From Pseudomonas psychrophila (GTDB lineage Bacteria > Pseudomonadota > Gammaproteobacteria > Pseudomonadales > Pseudomonadaceae), in NCBI RefSeq assembly GCF_001043005.1, contig NZ_JYKZ01000010.1:1-64000 (forward strand): 64,000 nucleotides of DNA, written 5' to 3'. Shown one piece after another: positions 43,330-51,643 of the stretch. The stretch's first letter is position 1, and every line of letters begins with the position of its first letter. A program made the translations under genes and the position numbers. The notes beneath the pieces were generated by a model. It saw only the letters and a list, made by a program, of their open reading frames with translations, was not told where the DNA came from and made no database searches.

Positions 43330-45390
43330 ATGGCGTTCGAAGCAATGTTTGAGCCGATTCAAATCGGCAAACTGACCATCCGCAACCGTGTGCTCAGCAC
43401 CGCTCACGCCGAGGTCTATGCCACCGATGGCGGCATGACCACCGAGCGTTATGTGCAGTACTACGAAGAAAAAGCCAAGGGAGGTATCGGCCTGGCGATT
43501 TGCGGCGGCTCATCGGTGGTAGCCATCGACAGCCCGCAAGAATGGTGGAGTTCGGTCAACCTGAGCACCGACCGCATTATCCCGCACTTCCAGAACCTGG
43601 CCGACGCCATGCACAAGCATGGCGCCAAGATCATGATCCAGATAACCCACATGGGCCGCCGCTCGCGCTGGGACGGCTTCAACTGGCCTACCCTGATGTC
43701 GCCTTCCGGCGTACGGGAGCCGGTACATCGCGCGACCTGTAAAACCATCGAGCCTGAAGAGATCTGGCGCGTGATCGGCAACTACGCCAGCGCCGCTGGC
43801 CGAGCCAAAAAGGGCGGGCTGGACGGAGTTGAACTGTCGGCCGTGCATCAGCACATGATCGATCAGTTCTGGAGCCCGCGCGTCAACAAACGCACCGATG
43901 AATGGGGCGGCAGCTTTGAAAATCGCATGCGCTTTGGCCTCGAAGTGCTCAAGGCGGTACGTGCCGAAGTCGGCCCGGATTTCTGCGTGGGCATACGTCT
44001 GTGCGGTGACGAATTCCACCCCGATGGCCTGAGCCACGAGGACATGAAGCAGATCGCCAAGTACTACGATGACACCGGCATGCTCGACTTTATCGGTGTG
44101 GTCGGCTCGGGTTGCGACACCCACAACACCCTGGCCAACGTCATCCCCAACATGAGCTACCCGCCGGAGCCGTTCTTGCACTTGGCTGCGGGGATCAAGG
44201 AAGTGGTCAAAGCGCCTGTGCTGCATGCGCAAAACATCAAGGACCCGAATCAGGCGACCCGGATTCTGGAAGGTGGCTACGTCGATATGGTGGGCATGAC
44301 CCGCGCCCATATCGCCGACCCGCACCTGATCGCCAAAATCAAAATGGGTCAGGTGGACCAGATCAAGCAATGTGTGGGCGCCAACTACTGCATCGACCGT
44401 CAGTATCAAGGCCTGGACGTGCTGTGCATTCAAAACGCGGCCACGTCCCGGGAATACATGGGTGTGCCCCACATCATCGAAAAATCCACCGGGGTTAAAC
44501 GCAAGGTGGTGATCGTCGGCGCAGGCCCGGCCGGTATGGAAGCCGCGCGAGTGGCTGCCGAACGTGGGCATGACGTGACCCTGTTCGAGAAAAAAGAGGC
44601 CATCGGCGGGCAGATCACCACGGCATCCAAGGCTCCTCAGCGTGACCAGATGGCGGGCATCACGCGCTGGTTTCAGCTGGAACTGGCGCGCCTGAAGGTT
44701 GACCTGCGCCTGGGCACGGCGGCCGATGCCGCAACCATTCTCGACTTGCGCCCTGACATCGTGGTGCTGGCCGTGGGCGGGCATCCATTTGTGGAGCAGA
44801 ACGAACACTGGGGCGCTGCCGAAGGGCTGGTGGTGAGCAGCTGGGATGTGCTCGACGGCAAGGTCGAACCGGGCAAGAACGTACTGGTGTACGACACCAT
44901 TTGCGAGTTCACCGGCATGTCGGTGGCTGACTTCATGGCGGACAAGGGAGCCCAGGTCGAGATCGTCACCGACGACACCAAACCCGGTGTGGCGATTGGC
45001 GGAACGTCATTCCCCACCTACTACCGCAGCCTGTACCCCAAGGAAGTGATCATGACCGGGGACATGATGCTGGAGAAGGTCTACCGCGAAGGTGACAAGC
45101 TGATTGCCGTGCTGGAGAACGAATACACCGGGGCCAAGGAAGAGCGCGTGGTGGATCAGGTGGTGATCGAAAACGGTGTGCGCCCGGACGAAGAGCTGTA
45201 CTACGGGCTCAAACCGGATTCGCGCAACAAGGGTCAGATCGACGTCGAAGCCTTGTTCGCGATCAAGCCGCAGCCATGCCTGAGCGAAGCGGGGGACGGC
45301 TACTTGCTGTTCCGCATCGGTGACTGCGTGGCCCAGCGCAACGTGCATGCAGCGATCTATGACGCGCTGCGGTTGTGCAAGGATTTCTGA
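43330..45390 (+). CDS. dgcA: Dimethylglycine demethylase subunit DgcA
   Basis: A 686-residue flavoenzyme of the trimethylamine dehydrogenase/2,4-dienoyl-CoA reductase type. Residues ~1-370 are an FMN TIM barrel (MFEPIQIGKLTIRNRVLSTA; HMIDQFWSPRVNKRTDEWGG). Residues ~390-680 hold FAD/NAD-type domains (KVVIVGAGPAGMEAARVAAE). The iron-sulfur stretch CVGANYC...C has Cys348, Cys354 and Cys366, but the position of the expected fourth ligand (351) is Ala. It removes one methyl from dimethylglycine to give sarcosine, together with DgcB and the ETF pair downstream. Confidence 0.93.
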   Translation: MAFEAMFEPIQIGKLTIRNRVLSTAHAEVYATDGGMTTERYVQYYEEKAKGGIGLAICGGSSVVAIDSPQEWWSSVNLSTDRIIPHFQNLADAMHKHGAKIMIQITHMGRRSRWDGFNWPTLMSPSGVREPVHRATCKTIEPEEIWRVIGNYASAAGRAKKGGLDGVELSAVHQHMIDQFWSPRVNKRTDEWGGSFENRMRFGLEVLKAVRAEVGPDFCVGIRLCGDEFHPDGLSHEDMKQIAKYYDDTGMLDFIGVVGSGCDTHNTLANVIPNMSYPPEPFLHLAAGIKEVVKAPVLHAQNIKDPNQATRILEGGYVDMVGMTRAHIADPHLIAKIKMGQVDQIKQCVGANYCIDRQYQGLDVLCIQNAATSREYMGVPHIIEKSTGVKRKVVIVGAGPAGMEAARVAAERGHDVTLFEKKEAIGGQITTASKAPQRDQMAGITRWFQLELARLKVDLRLGTAADAATILDLRPDIVVLAVGGHPFVEQNEHWGAAEGLVVSSWDVLDGKVEPGKNVLVYDTICEFTGMSVADFMADKGAQVEIVTDDTKPGVAIGGTSFPTYYRSLYPKEVIMTGDMMLEKVYREGDKLIAVLENEYTGAKEERVVDQVVIENGVRPDEELYYGLKPDSRNKGQIDVEALFAIKPQPCLSEAGDGYLLFRIGDCVAQRNVHAAIYDALRLCKDF

Positions 45391-45407
45391 TCCGATACCG
45401 AACCAAT

Positions 45408-45492
45408 GTGGGAGCGGGCTTGCTCGCGAAAACAATCACGCGGTGTGTGAGATGCACCGTGTTGCCTGAATCGCGAGCAAGCCTGCTCCCAC
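45408..45492. repeat. REP doublet (family A), dgcA-dgcB gap
   Basis: GTGGGAGCGGGCTTGCTCGC at 45408 with inverted partner ending at 45492 (GCCTGCTCCCAC, one change). It splits the two demethylase subunit genes inside one presumed transcript. Confidence 0.9.
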
Positions 45493-45524
45493 ACTAGACC
45501 TGTGCGGTCTTTGGGAGCTTCACC

Positions 45525-47468
45525 ATGCTGACAATCGTTCTCCCCATTCTGTTGTTCGCGGCACTGGTCCTCGCCTTGATCGGCGCCATCCGTCGAATGA
45601 ACATGTGGCGCCGTGGCCGCCCGGCCAAGGTCGATTTGCTGGGTGGCCTGCTGGCCATGCCCAAGCGTTACATGGTCGATCTGCATCACGTGGTCGCTCG
45701 CGACAAATACATGGCCAACACCCACGTCGCCACCGCCGGCGGCTTTGTGCTGGCGGCGGTGCTGGCGATTCTGGTGCACGGTCTGGGGCTGCATAACCGC
45801 ATCCTGGGTTATGCCTTGCTGTTCGCCACGGCGCTGATGTTTGTCGGCGCGCTCTTTGTGTTCAAACGTCGCCTCAACCCGCCGTCGCGCTTGTCCAAAG
45901 GCCCGTGGATGCGCCTCCCCAAAAGCCTGCTGGCGTTCTCCGTGAGCTTTTTTATCCTCACCTTGCCGGTGGCCGGTTTGTTGCCCGAAGGCTTTGGCGG
46001 CTGGGTGCTGGCGGCGATACTGGCCGTTGGTGTGCTGTGGGGCGTGTCGGAACTGTTCTTCGGCATGACCTGGGGCGGCCCGATGAACCACGCCTTCGCC
46101 GGAGCCCTGCATCTGGCCTGGCATCGCCGGGCCGAGCGTTTCGGCGGTGGTCGTTCCACAGGTTTGAAACCCCTGGACCTGAATGACCGCGCCGCGCCGT
46201 TGGGGGTGGAAAAACCCGAGGACTTCACCTGGAACCAGTTGCTCGGTTTCGACGCCTGCGTGCAATGCGGCAAGTGCGAAGCTGCGTGCCCGGCGTTTGC
46301 CGCCGGTCAACCGCTCAACCCCAAGAAGCTGATTCAAGACATGGTGGTTGGTCTGGCAGGTGGCACCGATGCACACTTTGCTGGCAGCCCGTACCCCGGC
46401 AAACCGATTGGTGAACACGGCGGCAATCCGCATCAACCCATCGTCAACGGTCTGGTCGATGCGGACACGCTGTGGTCGTGCACCACTTGCCGGGCCTGTG
46501 TCGAAGAGTGCCCGATGATGATCGAGCACGTGGATGCCATCGTCGACATGCGCCGTTTCCTGACCCTGGAAAAAGGTGCGACGCCTAACAACGGTGCTCA
46601 GGTGCTGGATAACCTGATTGCCACCGACAACCCTGGCGGTTTTGCCCCGGGTGGGCGGATGAACTGGGCAGCGGATTTGAATCTCGACCTGATGCGCGAC
46701 AAGCCTTCGGTGGACGTGCTGTTCTGGGTCGGTGACGGCGCTTTCGACATGCGCAACCAGCGCACCTTGCGTGCCTTCGTCAAAGTGCTCAAGGCGGCGC
46801 GGATCAACTTCGCGGTACTGGGGCTGGAGGAACGGGACAGCGGCGACGTGGCCCGGCGCTTGGGTGATGAGGCGACGTTCCAGGCCTTGGCCACGCGAAA
46901 TATCCAGACGCTGGCGCAGTACCGCTTCACGCGCATCGTCACCTGCGACCCCCACAGTTTTCATGTGCTGAAAAACGAATACGGCGCCTTTGGCGGTGAC
47001 TATCTTGTGCAGCATCACAGCACTTACATGGCCGAGCTGATCGATGCAGGTCTACTCAACCTGGCCGCCGACACAGGGGGCAGCGTGACCTATCACGACC
47101 CGTGCTACCTGGGCCGCTACAACGGCGAATACGAAGCACCGCGTGCGGTGCTGCGAGCGCTGGGTATTGAAGTCAAAGAGATGCAGCGCTCGGGCTTTCG
47201 CTCCCGTTGCTGCGGCGGTGGCGGCGGCGCTCCGATTACCGACATCCCGGGCAAACAGCGGATTCCCGACATGCGCATGGACGACATCCGGGAGACCGGC
47301 GCCGAGCGCGTGGCGGTGGGTTGCCCGCAATGCACCGTCATGCTCGAAGGCGTGGTTGAGCCACGCCCGCTGATCAAAGACATTGCCGAGCTGGTGGCCG
47401 AGGCCCTGATTGAAGATGCGCCGTCCACCAGATCGACCCGGCGCGAAGCCCCGGAGGTGATCGCATGA
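45525..47468 (+). CDS. dgcB: Dimethylglycine demethylase subunit DgcB (iron-sulfur)
   Basis: A 647-residue membrane-linked iron-sulfur protein. The first ~190 residues contain several hydrophobic segments. Two 4Fe-4S motifs follow: CVQCGKCEAACP (about residue 246) and CTTCRACVEECP (about 319). The C-terminal half has heterodisulfide-reductase-type CCG sequences (YHDPCYLGRYNGEYEAPR; RSRCCGGGGGAP). It resembles GlpC/HdrD-type electron carriers and probably links DgcA flavin to the membrane or to the adjacent ETF. Its last 4 bp overlap the etfA start. Confidence 0.93.
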   Translation: MLTIVLPILLFAALVLALIGAIRRMNMWRRGRPAKVDLLGGLLAMPKRYMVDLHHVVARDKYMANTHVATAGGFVLAAVLAILVHGLGLHNRILGYALLFATALMFVGALFVFKRRLNPPSRLSKGPWMRLPKSLLAFSVSFFILTLPVAGLLPEGFGGWVLAAILAVGVLWGVSELFFGMTWGGPMNHAFAGALHLAWHRRAERFGGGRSTGLKPLDLNDRAAPLGVEKPEDFTWNQLLGFDACVQCGKCEAACPAFAAGQPLNPKKLIQDMVVGLAGGTDAHFAGSPYPGKPIGEHGGNPHQPIVNGLVDADTLWSCTTCRACVEECPMMIEHVDAIVDMRRFLTLEKGATPNNGAQVLDNLIATDNPGGFAPGGRMNWAADLNLDLMRDKPSVDVLFWVGDGAFDMRNQRTLRAFVKVLKAARINFAVLGLEERDSGDVARRLGDEATFQALATRNIQTLAQYRFTRIVTCDPHSFHVLKNEYGAFGGDYLVQHHSTYMAELIDAGLLNLAADTGGSVTYHDPCYLGRYNGEYEAPRAVLRALGIEVKEMQRSGFRSRCCGGGGGAPITDIPGKQRIPDMRMDDIRETGAERVAVGCPQCTVMLEGVVEPRPLIKDIAELVAEALIEDAPSTRSTRREAPEVIA

Positions 47469-48706
47469 GTGACATTATCCGCCGCGACCCACGCGCCGAG
47501 TGGATCGCCCGCAACCGGCTGCACCCATTGCACGCCGCCATGCAACCTCACCAGCTGAGCTGGATGGGGCCTAACGGCGTACTTCGCAAAAACGTACATG
47601 GGGTGGGTTTCATCGGCCCCAACGGCATCAAGCGCATCGACCGCAGTGGCGTGCAGCAGGGAGGTTCGAGCAAGCGTGCGGCCAGTACCCAGGAGCAACG
47701 GGTGCTGCATCAAGTGCCAGCGCCGGCGTTTTATATCGGCGTGGTACCGGACATGGTCGGTGGGCGCCTGAGCAGTCATGACCGCGACCTGTTGGGCCTG
47801 GCCCGGCAGTTGGCGGGTAGCGACGGCGCAGTGTTGGCGGTGGTGTTTGGCGAATCAAAAGAAACCGCCTTTGCCACGGCTGGCGTGGATCGGCTGCTTC
47901 TGCTCGACAGTGAAGGTTATGCACCGGAGCAGCAGGTACTGGAGTTGCGGGCTGTGGATAACCAGTTTGCACCCAGGCATTGGTTGTTGCCTGACAGCCG
48001 CAGCGGCGGGGCGGAGTTGGGTCGGCGCTTTGCCGCAAGCCTGGGCGAACGCCCGGCCACGCGGGTGTGGCAAGTCAAGGACGGGGCTTGTGTGGGACGC
48101 GCTGGCGCGGGCTTGCAAGACGTAGCGCAGCCATTGCCGCGCTTGATCCTGGCCGCCGCCGAGTGCGCCGAACCGGTCAGCGAAACCCGTCACGAGGCCT
48201 TGGAGGTGCAGTTATCCACAGCGATTGCGAGCTGCCTGCCACGGATTGAAGATTTGGGCGCGGTGGCGGTCGATCCGGCTGCGATACCCATGGCCGAAGC
48301 CGAATTTATCCTCAGTGGCGGTAACGGGATTAAAGACTGGGGACTTTTCCACAAGGCTGCCGTTGCCCTGGGGGCCACTGAAGGCGCTTCCCGTGTGGCG
48401 GTGGATGATGGCTTTATGGCCAGGGAGCGTCAGGTCGGTGCCAGTGGGGTTTGGGTCACGGCACGGGTCTACGTGGCGGTCGGTATCAGCGGTGCAATTC
48501 AACATCTACAAGGGATTGGCGCCTGCGACAAAGTGGTGGCGATCAACCTGGACCCCGGTTGCGACATGATCAAGCGCGCTGACCTGTCGGTGATTGGCGA
48601 TGGTACGGCCGTACTTGAGGCATTGATTGTGGCTGTGGATAACTGGCGCAACGCATCTTCTGGGGGCGCGGGCTTGCTCGCGAATCAGGCGACCCGGTCT
48701 GCCTGA
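47465..48706 (+). CDS. etfA: Electron transfer flavoprotein alpha subunit (Dgc-associated)
   Basis: A 413-residue ETF alpha subunit, longer than the usual ~310 because of an N-terminal extension of about 90 residues (GPNGVLRKNVHGVGFIGPNG). The FAD-binding C-terminal domain is clear: RVAVDDGFMARERQVGASGV, YVAVGISGAIQHLQGIG, AINLDPGCDMIKRADLSVIG. The last ~14 residues (GAGLLANQATRSA) are encoded by a REP element, so the C-terminus seems to have been replaced. It overlaps dgcB by 4 bp. Three perfect DnaA-box 9-mers lie within it (47953, 48212, 48634). Confidence 0.9.
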   Translation: MSDIIRRDPRAEWIARNRLHPLHAAMQPHQLSWMGPNGVLRKNVHGVGFIGPNGIKRIDRSGVQQGGSSKRAASTQEQRVLHQVPAPAFYIGVVPDMVGGRLSSHDRDLLGLARQLAGSDGAVLAVVFGESKETAFATAGVDRLLLLDSEGYAPEQQVLELRAVDNQFAPRHWLLPDSRSGGAELGRRFAASLGERPATRVWQVKDGACVGRAGAGLQDVAQPLPRLILAAAECAEPVSETRHEALEVQLSTAIASCLPRIEDLGAVAVDPAAIPMAEAEFILSGGNGIKDWGLFHKAAVALGATEGASRVAVDDGFMARERQVGASGVWVTARVYVAVGISGAIQHLQGIGACDKVVAINLDPGCDMIKRADLSVIGDGTAVLEALIVAVDNWRNASSGGAGLLANQATRSA

Positions 48707-48743
48707 TACACCGAGGCGATCCTGCGCAGGCAGCCCGCCCCCA
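48661..48743. repeat. Decayed REP doublet (family A) overlapping the etfA 3' end
   Basis: Left arm TGGGGGCGCGGGCTTGCTCG at 48661 lies inside etfA; right arm GGCAGCCCGCCCCCAC ends at 48743, just before the etfB ribosome binding site. Several substitutions indicate age. Confidence 0.8.
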
Positions 48744-48763
48744 CATTGTCTGGAGATTTATTG

Positions 48764-49534
48764 ATGAGCATCGCCACCGTTGCACTGGTTTCAATCGGCG
48801 CCCACCCGGCCTCAGGCCGCGCCCGCCGCGCCGAGCAGGACGCCCGCGCTGTCGAACTGGGCCTGGAGCTGGCTGGGGATAACTTGCATGTGCTGCACGC
48901 TGGCAATCCCCACGAGCCCGCCCTGCGCGCCTATCTGGGCATGGGGCTGGACGAGTTGCACGTGCTGGAGCAACCGGACGGCGCCGATGTGGTGCCGGTA
49001 TTGCGCGATTACATTCGTGAAGCGGGGGTACAGCTGGTGCTGACCGGCAGCCAGGCTGAAACCGGCGAAGGTTCTGGCATGTTGCCATACCTGTTGGCCG
49101 AGCAACTGGGCTGGCCGCTGCTGGTGGGCGTGGCGCAGATCGAATCTATCCACAGCGGTGTGGCGCAGGTGCTGCAAGCCTTGCCTCGAGGGCAGCGGCG
49201 TCGTTTGCAAGTACGGCTGCCGTTTGTGATTACTGTGGATAACGCCGCCCCGAAGGCCCGGCAAAGCGCTTATGGCCCCGCGACCCGGGGTCTGATCAAC
49301 GCGGATGTCGTTGAAGTCACGGTGGATGAGTTATCCACAACGGGTGTGCTGCAACCTGCCAAACCACGACCCAAACGCTTGAAAGTGATCAAGGCCAAAA
49401 GTGCTGCCGACCGCATGAAAGCAGCTACAGCCAAGGCCGCTGGCGGCTCGGGGCAAGTACTCAAGGGTGTGAGTGCCGAAGAGGGTGCCCAGGCTATTTT
49501 GAAGCTGTTGATTGAAGAAGGCGTCGTGCGCTGA
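48764..49534 (+). CDS. etfB: Electron transfer flavoprotein beta subunit (Dgc-associated)
   Basis: A 256-residue ETF beta subunit. The nucleotide-binding N-terminus (TVALVSIGAHPASGRARRAE), VLTGSQAETGEGSGMLPYLL and VRLPFVITVDNAAPKARQSA match the family. The Lys/Arg-rich C-terminal third (KPRPKRLKVIKAKSAADRMK) forms the partner-docking tail. The ATG at 48764 has TGGAGA at good distance, so translation is independent of etfA across the intervening REP. It should pair with the upstream alpha subunit to accept electrons from DgcAB. Confidence 0.9.
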   Translation: MSIATVALVSIGAHPASGRARRAEQDARAVELGLELAGDNLHVLHAGNPHEPALRAYLGMGLDELHVLEQPDGADVVPVLRDYIREAGVQLVLTGSQAETGEGSGMLPYLLAEQLGWPLLVGVAQIESIHSGVAQVLQALPRGQRRRLQVRLPFVITVDNAAPKARQSAYGPATRGLINADVVEVTVDELSTTGVLQPAKPRPKRLKVIKAKSAADRMKAATAKAAGGSGQVLKGVSAEEGAQAILKLLIEEGVVR

Positions 49535-49563
49535 TACTTGCCCACAAAGTCTGTTAGCGCTTA

Positions 49564-49641
49564 TGTGGATAAGTTGTTTGCTGTCCGCTAAGGCCTATAT
49601 AAACCGTGGCTTACAGGCTTCTGATCAAAAAACATCCAATT
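49564..49641 (+). repeat. Degenerate 78-bp repeat, unit 1
   Basis: Starts with TGTGGATAAGTTGTTTGC, then GTGGCTTACAG, then ATCAAAAAACATCCAATT. Order and spacing of these blocks recur in units 2 and 3. Confidence 0.7.
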
Positions 49642-49755
49642 CAGTGCTTTAACCACCGTCCAACCTCAAAACCCTTGAATAATCGGTGCCTTAAGGGGTT
49701 TTCCACAGTGAAACGAGGCGGTGCATAAGTTGCGCACAATCTCTGTTGGTGGATA

Positions 49756-49834
49756 TGTGGATAAGGTGTTCGCGGCTGGCTACAGACCACGTGTTTCGTG
49801 GCTTACAGTACGCTGTACAAAAAACGATCAATTG
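49756..49834 (+). repeat. Degenerate 78-bp repeat, unit 2
   Basis: Starts with TGTGGATAAGGTGTTCGC, then GTGGCTTACAG, then TACAAAAAACGATCAATT. Closest to unit 1. Confidence 0.7.
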
Positions 49835-49884
49835 GTCATTCGAGGATAACTTGTCCACTTCCCCACAATTGCTGTGGGTGTGCC

Positions 49885-49961
49885 TGTGGACAAGATGTTG
49901 GTGAAGGGCTGTGGGCCATAGCGCACAAGGGCTGTAGCCTTTTGTTCAAAAAATAGCCAAT
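49885..49961 (+). repeat. Degenerate 78-bp repeat, unit 3
   Basis: Starts with TGTGGACAAGATGTTGGT (one mismatch in the DnaA box), then GGGCTGTAG, then TTCAAAAAATAGCCAAT. More diverged than units 1 and 2. Confidence 0.6.
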
Positions 49962-50002
49962 ACGCAACTCTGTAGATACTCTGTTGTAGGTCAAGCCCTA
50001 CT

Positions 50003-50053
50003 GTGGGAGCGAGCCTGCTCGCGAACGACCTTCGCGAGCAGGCTCGCTCCCAC
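50003..50053. repeat. Compact 51-bp REP doublet (family A)
   Basis: Perfect inverted REP pair with central AACGACC; exact reverse complement of the element at 15175-15225. Confidence 0.92.
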
Positions 50054-50068
50054 AGTTGCCGTTGTCCT

Positions 50069-50164
50069 GTAGCCGCTGCCGCAGGCTGCGATCGAGCCCG
50101 CAGGCCTCGCACCTTAAACAGCGAAGGTCCTTCGGCTCTTAACGCAACCTCCGGCAGCGGCTAC
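50069..50164. repeat. REP doublet (family B)
   Basis: GTAGCCGCTGCCGCAGGCTG at 50069 with partner CCTCCGGCAGCGGCTAC ending at 50164. It abuts the gbcA stop codon within 5 bp. Confidence 0.9.
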
Positions 50165-50168
50165 AGGA

Positions 50169-51461
50169 TCATTGGGCCACCACCCCTTTAAGGTACGCCG
50201 CTGGCGCCGCCCCCAGATTGTTCAGCAGCCGCTCGCTGTACCAGTCAATAAAGTTCACCACGCCAAACTCGTAGGTCTTGGAGTACGGCCCCGGCTGGTA
50301 GGCGATTGAGTTGATGCCGCGCTGGTTTTCTTCTGCCAGTTTGCGGTCCTGATTGTTGGTGGCGTCCCACACATTGCGCATGCGTTCCACGTCGTAGTCC
50401 ACGCCTTCCACCGCGTCCTTGTGCACCAGCCATTTGGTGGTCACGACGGTTTCTTGCGCGCTGATCGGCCACACCGTGAACACGATGATGTGATCGCCCA
50501 TGCAGTGGTTCCACGAGTGCGGTAAGTGCAGGATGCGCATTGAGCCCAGGTCCGGGTTTTTGATCCGTCCCATGAGTTTTGCACAGCCTTGCTTGCCATC
50601 CAGGGTCATGGACACGGTGCCCTTGAGCAGCGGCATGCGCACGATTCGGTTACGCAGGCCGAAACTGGCGTGTGCATAAGGGATCTTCTCGGCGTCCCAG
50701 GCTGCTGCCGAAGCGGCTACGTGATCCTTGAATGCCTGATCGGCCCGTGGATCGGTAACGTCGTCCCATTCCAGCAGGGTCTTGAGCAACTCGGGGTGCG
50801 ACGCGTTGCAGTGATAACACTCGCGGTTGTTTTCGAGCACCAGCTTCCAGTTGGCTTTTTCCACCAAGGTGGTGTGAATCGCCACCTTGGTGTTTTCCAT
50901 GTCGTAGGGTTCCATGTAGTGGTTGAGCGTGGTCAGGAACTCGTCGATGGCCGGCGGGTTCTCGGCCAGGCTGATAAAGATGTAACCCCCCGCGGTTTTG
51001 ACGTTTACCGGCTTGAGGCCGTATTGCTTCATATCAAAGTCGGCGCCCATCTCGGTGCCGGCAAACAGCAGGCGTCCGTCCAGCTCGTAGGTCCACTGGT
51101 GGTAATGGCACACCAGCTTGGCGACCTTGCCCTTTTCACTGGTACACAGCCGCGAGCCACGGTGGCGGCATACGTTATGAAAGGCATGCACCTGACCTTC
51201 GGCGCCGCGAATCACGATGATCGGGTTTTTGCCCACTTGCAGGGTCAGGAAGTTGCCCTTGGCCGGGATTTCACAGGTCATGCCTGCAATCAGCCACTCC
51301 TTCTGGAAGATCTCCTGCATATCGATTTCGAACAGGCGCTCGTCGTTATAGAAGGGCTGCGGCAACGAAAAGGTTCGTTCGCGGTTCTGCAACATCTCGG
51401 CGGTGGCCTTGCGTGCGGGTTCCAGTGGATCGCCCAGGCTCAGGTTTGCGGTGACGTCCAT
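50169..51461 (-). CDS. gbcA: Glycine betaine monooxygenase, Rieske oxygenase component
   Basis: A 430-residue ring-hydroxylating-type oxygenase that demethylates glycine betaine to dimethylglycine and formaldehyde. Rieske ligands are Cys98, His100, Cys118 and His121 (NVCRHRGSRL; LVCHYHQWTYE). The mononuclear iron motif NNRECYHCNASHPELL supplies His217 and His222. The ATG at 51461 has GAGG at good distance; an in-frame ATG at 51482 is less likely. It is divergent from its reductase partner gbcB, and the shared gap has 21-bp-spaced repeats for activation. Confidence 0.96.
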   Translation of the reverse strand: MDVTANLSLGDPLEPARKATAEMLQNRERTFSLPQPFYNDERLFEIDMQEIFQKEWLIAGMTCEIPAKGNFLTLQVGKNPIIVIRGAEGQVHAFHNVCRHRGSRLCTSEKGKVAKLVCHYHQWTYELDGRLLFAGTEMGADFDMKQYGLKPVNVKTAGGYIFISLAENPPAIDEFLTTLNHYMEPYDMENTKVAIHTTLVEKANWKLVLENNRECYHCNASHPELLKTLLEWDDVTDPRADQAFKDHVAASAAAWDAEKIPYAHASFGLRNRIVRMPLLKGTVSMTLDGKQGCAKLMGRIKNPDLGSMRILHLPHSWNHCMGDHIIVFTVWPISAQETVVTTKWLVHKDAVEGVDYDVERMRNVWDATNNQDRKLAEENQRGINSIAYQPGPYSKTYEFGVVNFIDWYSERLLNNLGAAPAAYLKGVVAQ

Positions 51462-51591
51462 CGTTGTAATCCTCATGGCCATCGTAGGTGGCCTAAAAGT
51501 GGCTGATCAGGGGTGCGACGCAAGGCAAAGCATTTGCTGTGGTGAGTGGCGCTGAGTGTGCGTTCGAAGTGCGCAGATGCCATATCTGCGG

Positions 51592-51617
51592 GCGACATGG
51601 CCAAATCTGTTTCCGAC
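51592..51617 (-). promoter_or_regulatory. Candidate GbdR site of gbcA
   Basis: On the minus strand GTCGGAAACAGATTTGG and GTCGCCCGCAGATATGG lie exactly 21 bp apart, about 130 bp upstream of the gbcA start, sharing GTCG-N4-CAGAT-N-TGG. GbdR binding is inference from family and position. Confidence 0.65.
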
Positions 51618-51643
51618 GCGCGAGCGCCTGTTTTCAGGGGCTG

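Larger units (their letters stand above)
47953..49764. other. Cluster of DnaA boxes spanning etfA, etfB and downstream gap
   Basis: TGTGGATAA occurs at 47953, 48634, 49234, 49564 and 49756, and its complement TTATCCACA at 48212 and 49331. One-mismatch copies are at 48874, 49146 and 49699, plus 49885 beyond this span. Seven exact 9-mers in 1.8 kb compares with about 0.014 expected at equal base use. Function as a DnaA-binding locus is inference. Confidence 0.7.
49535..50168. other. 634-bp gene-free stretch between etfB and gbcA
   Basis: No convincing gene is present. The left part carries three degenerate 78-bp direct repeats with DnaA boxes (49564-49961); the right part carries a family A and a family B REP doublet (50003-50164). 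Both flanking genes converge here, so no promoter is required. Confidence 0.75.
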
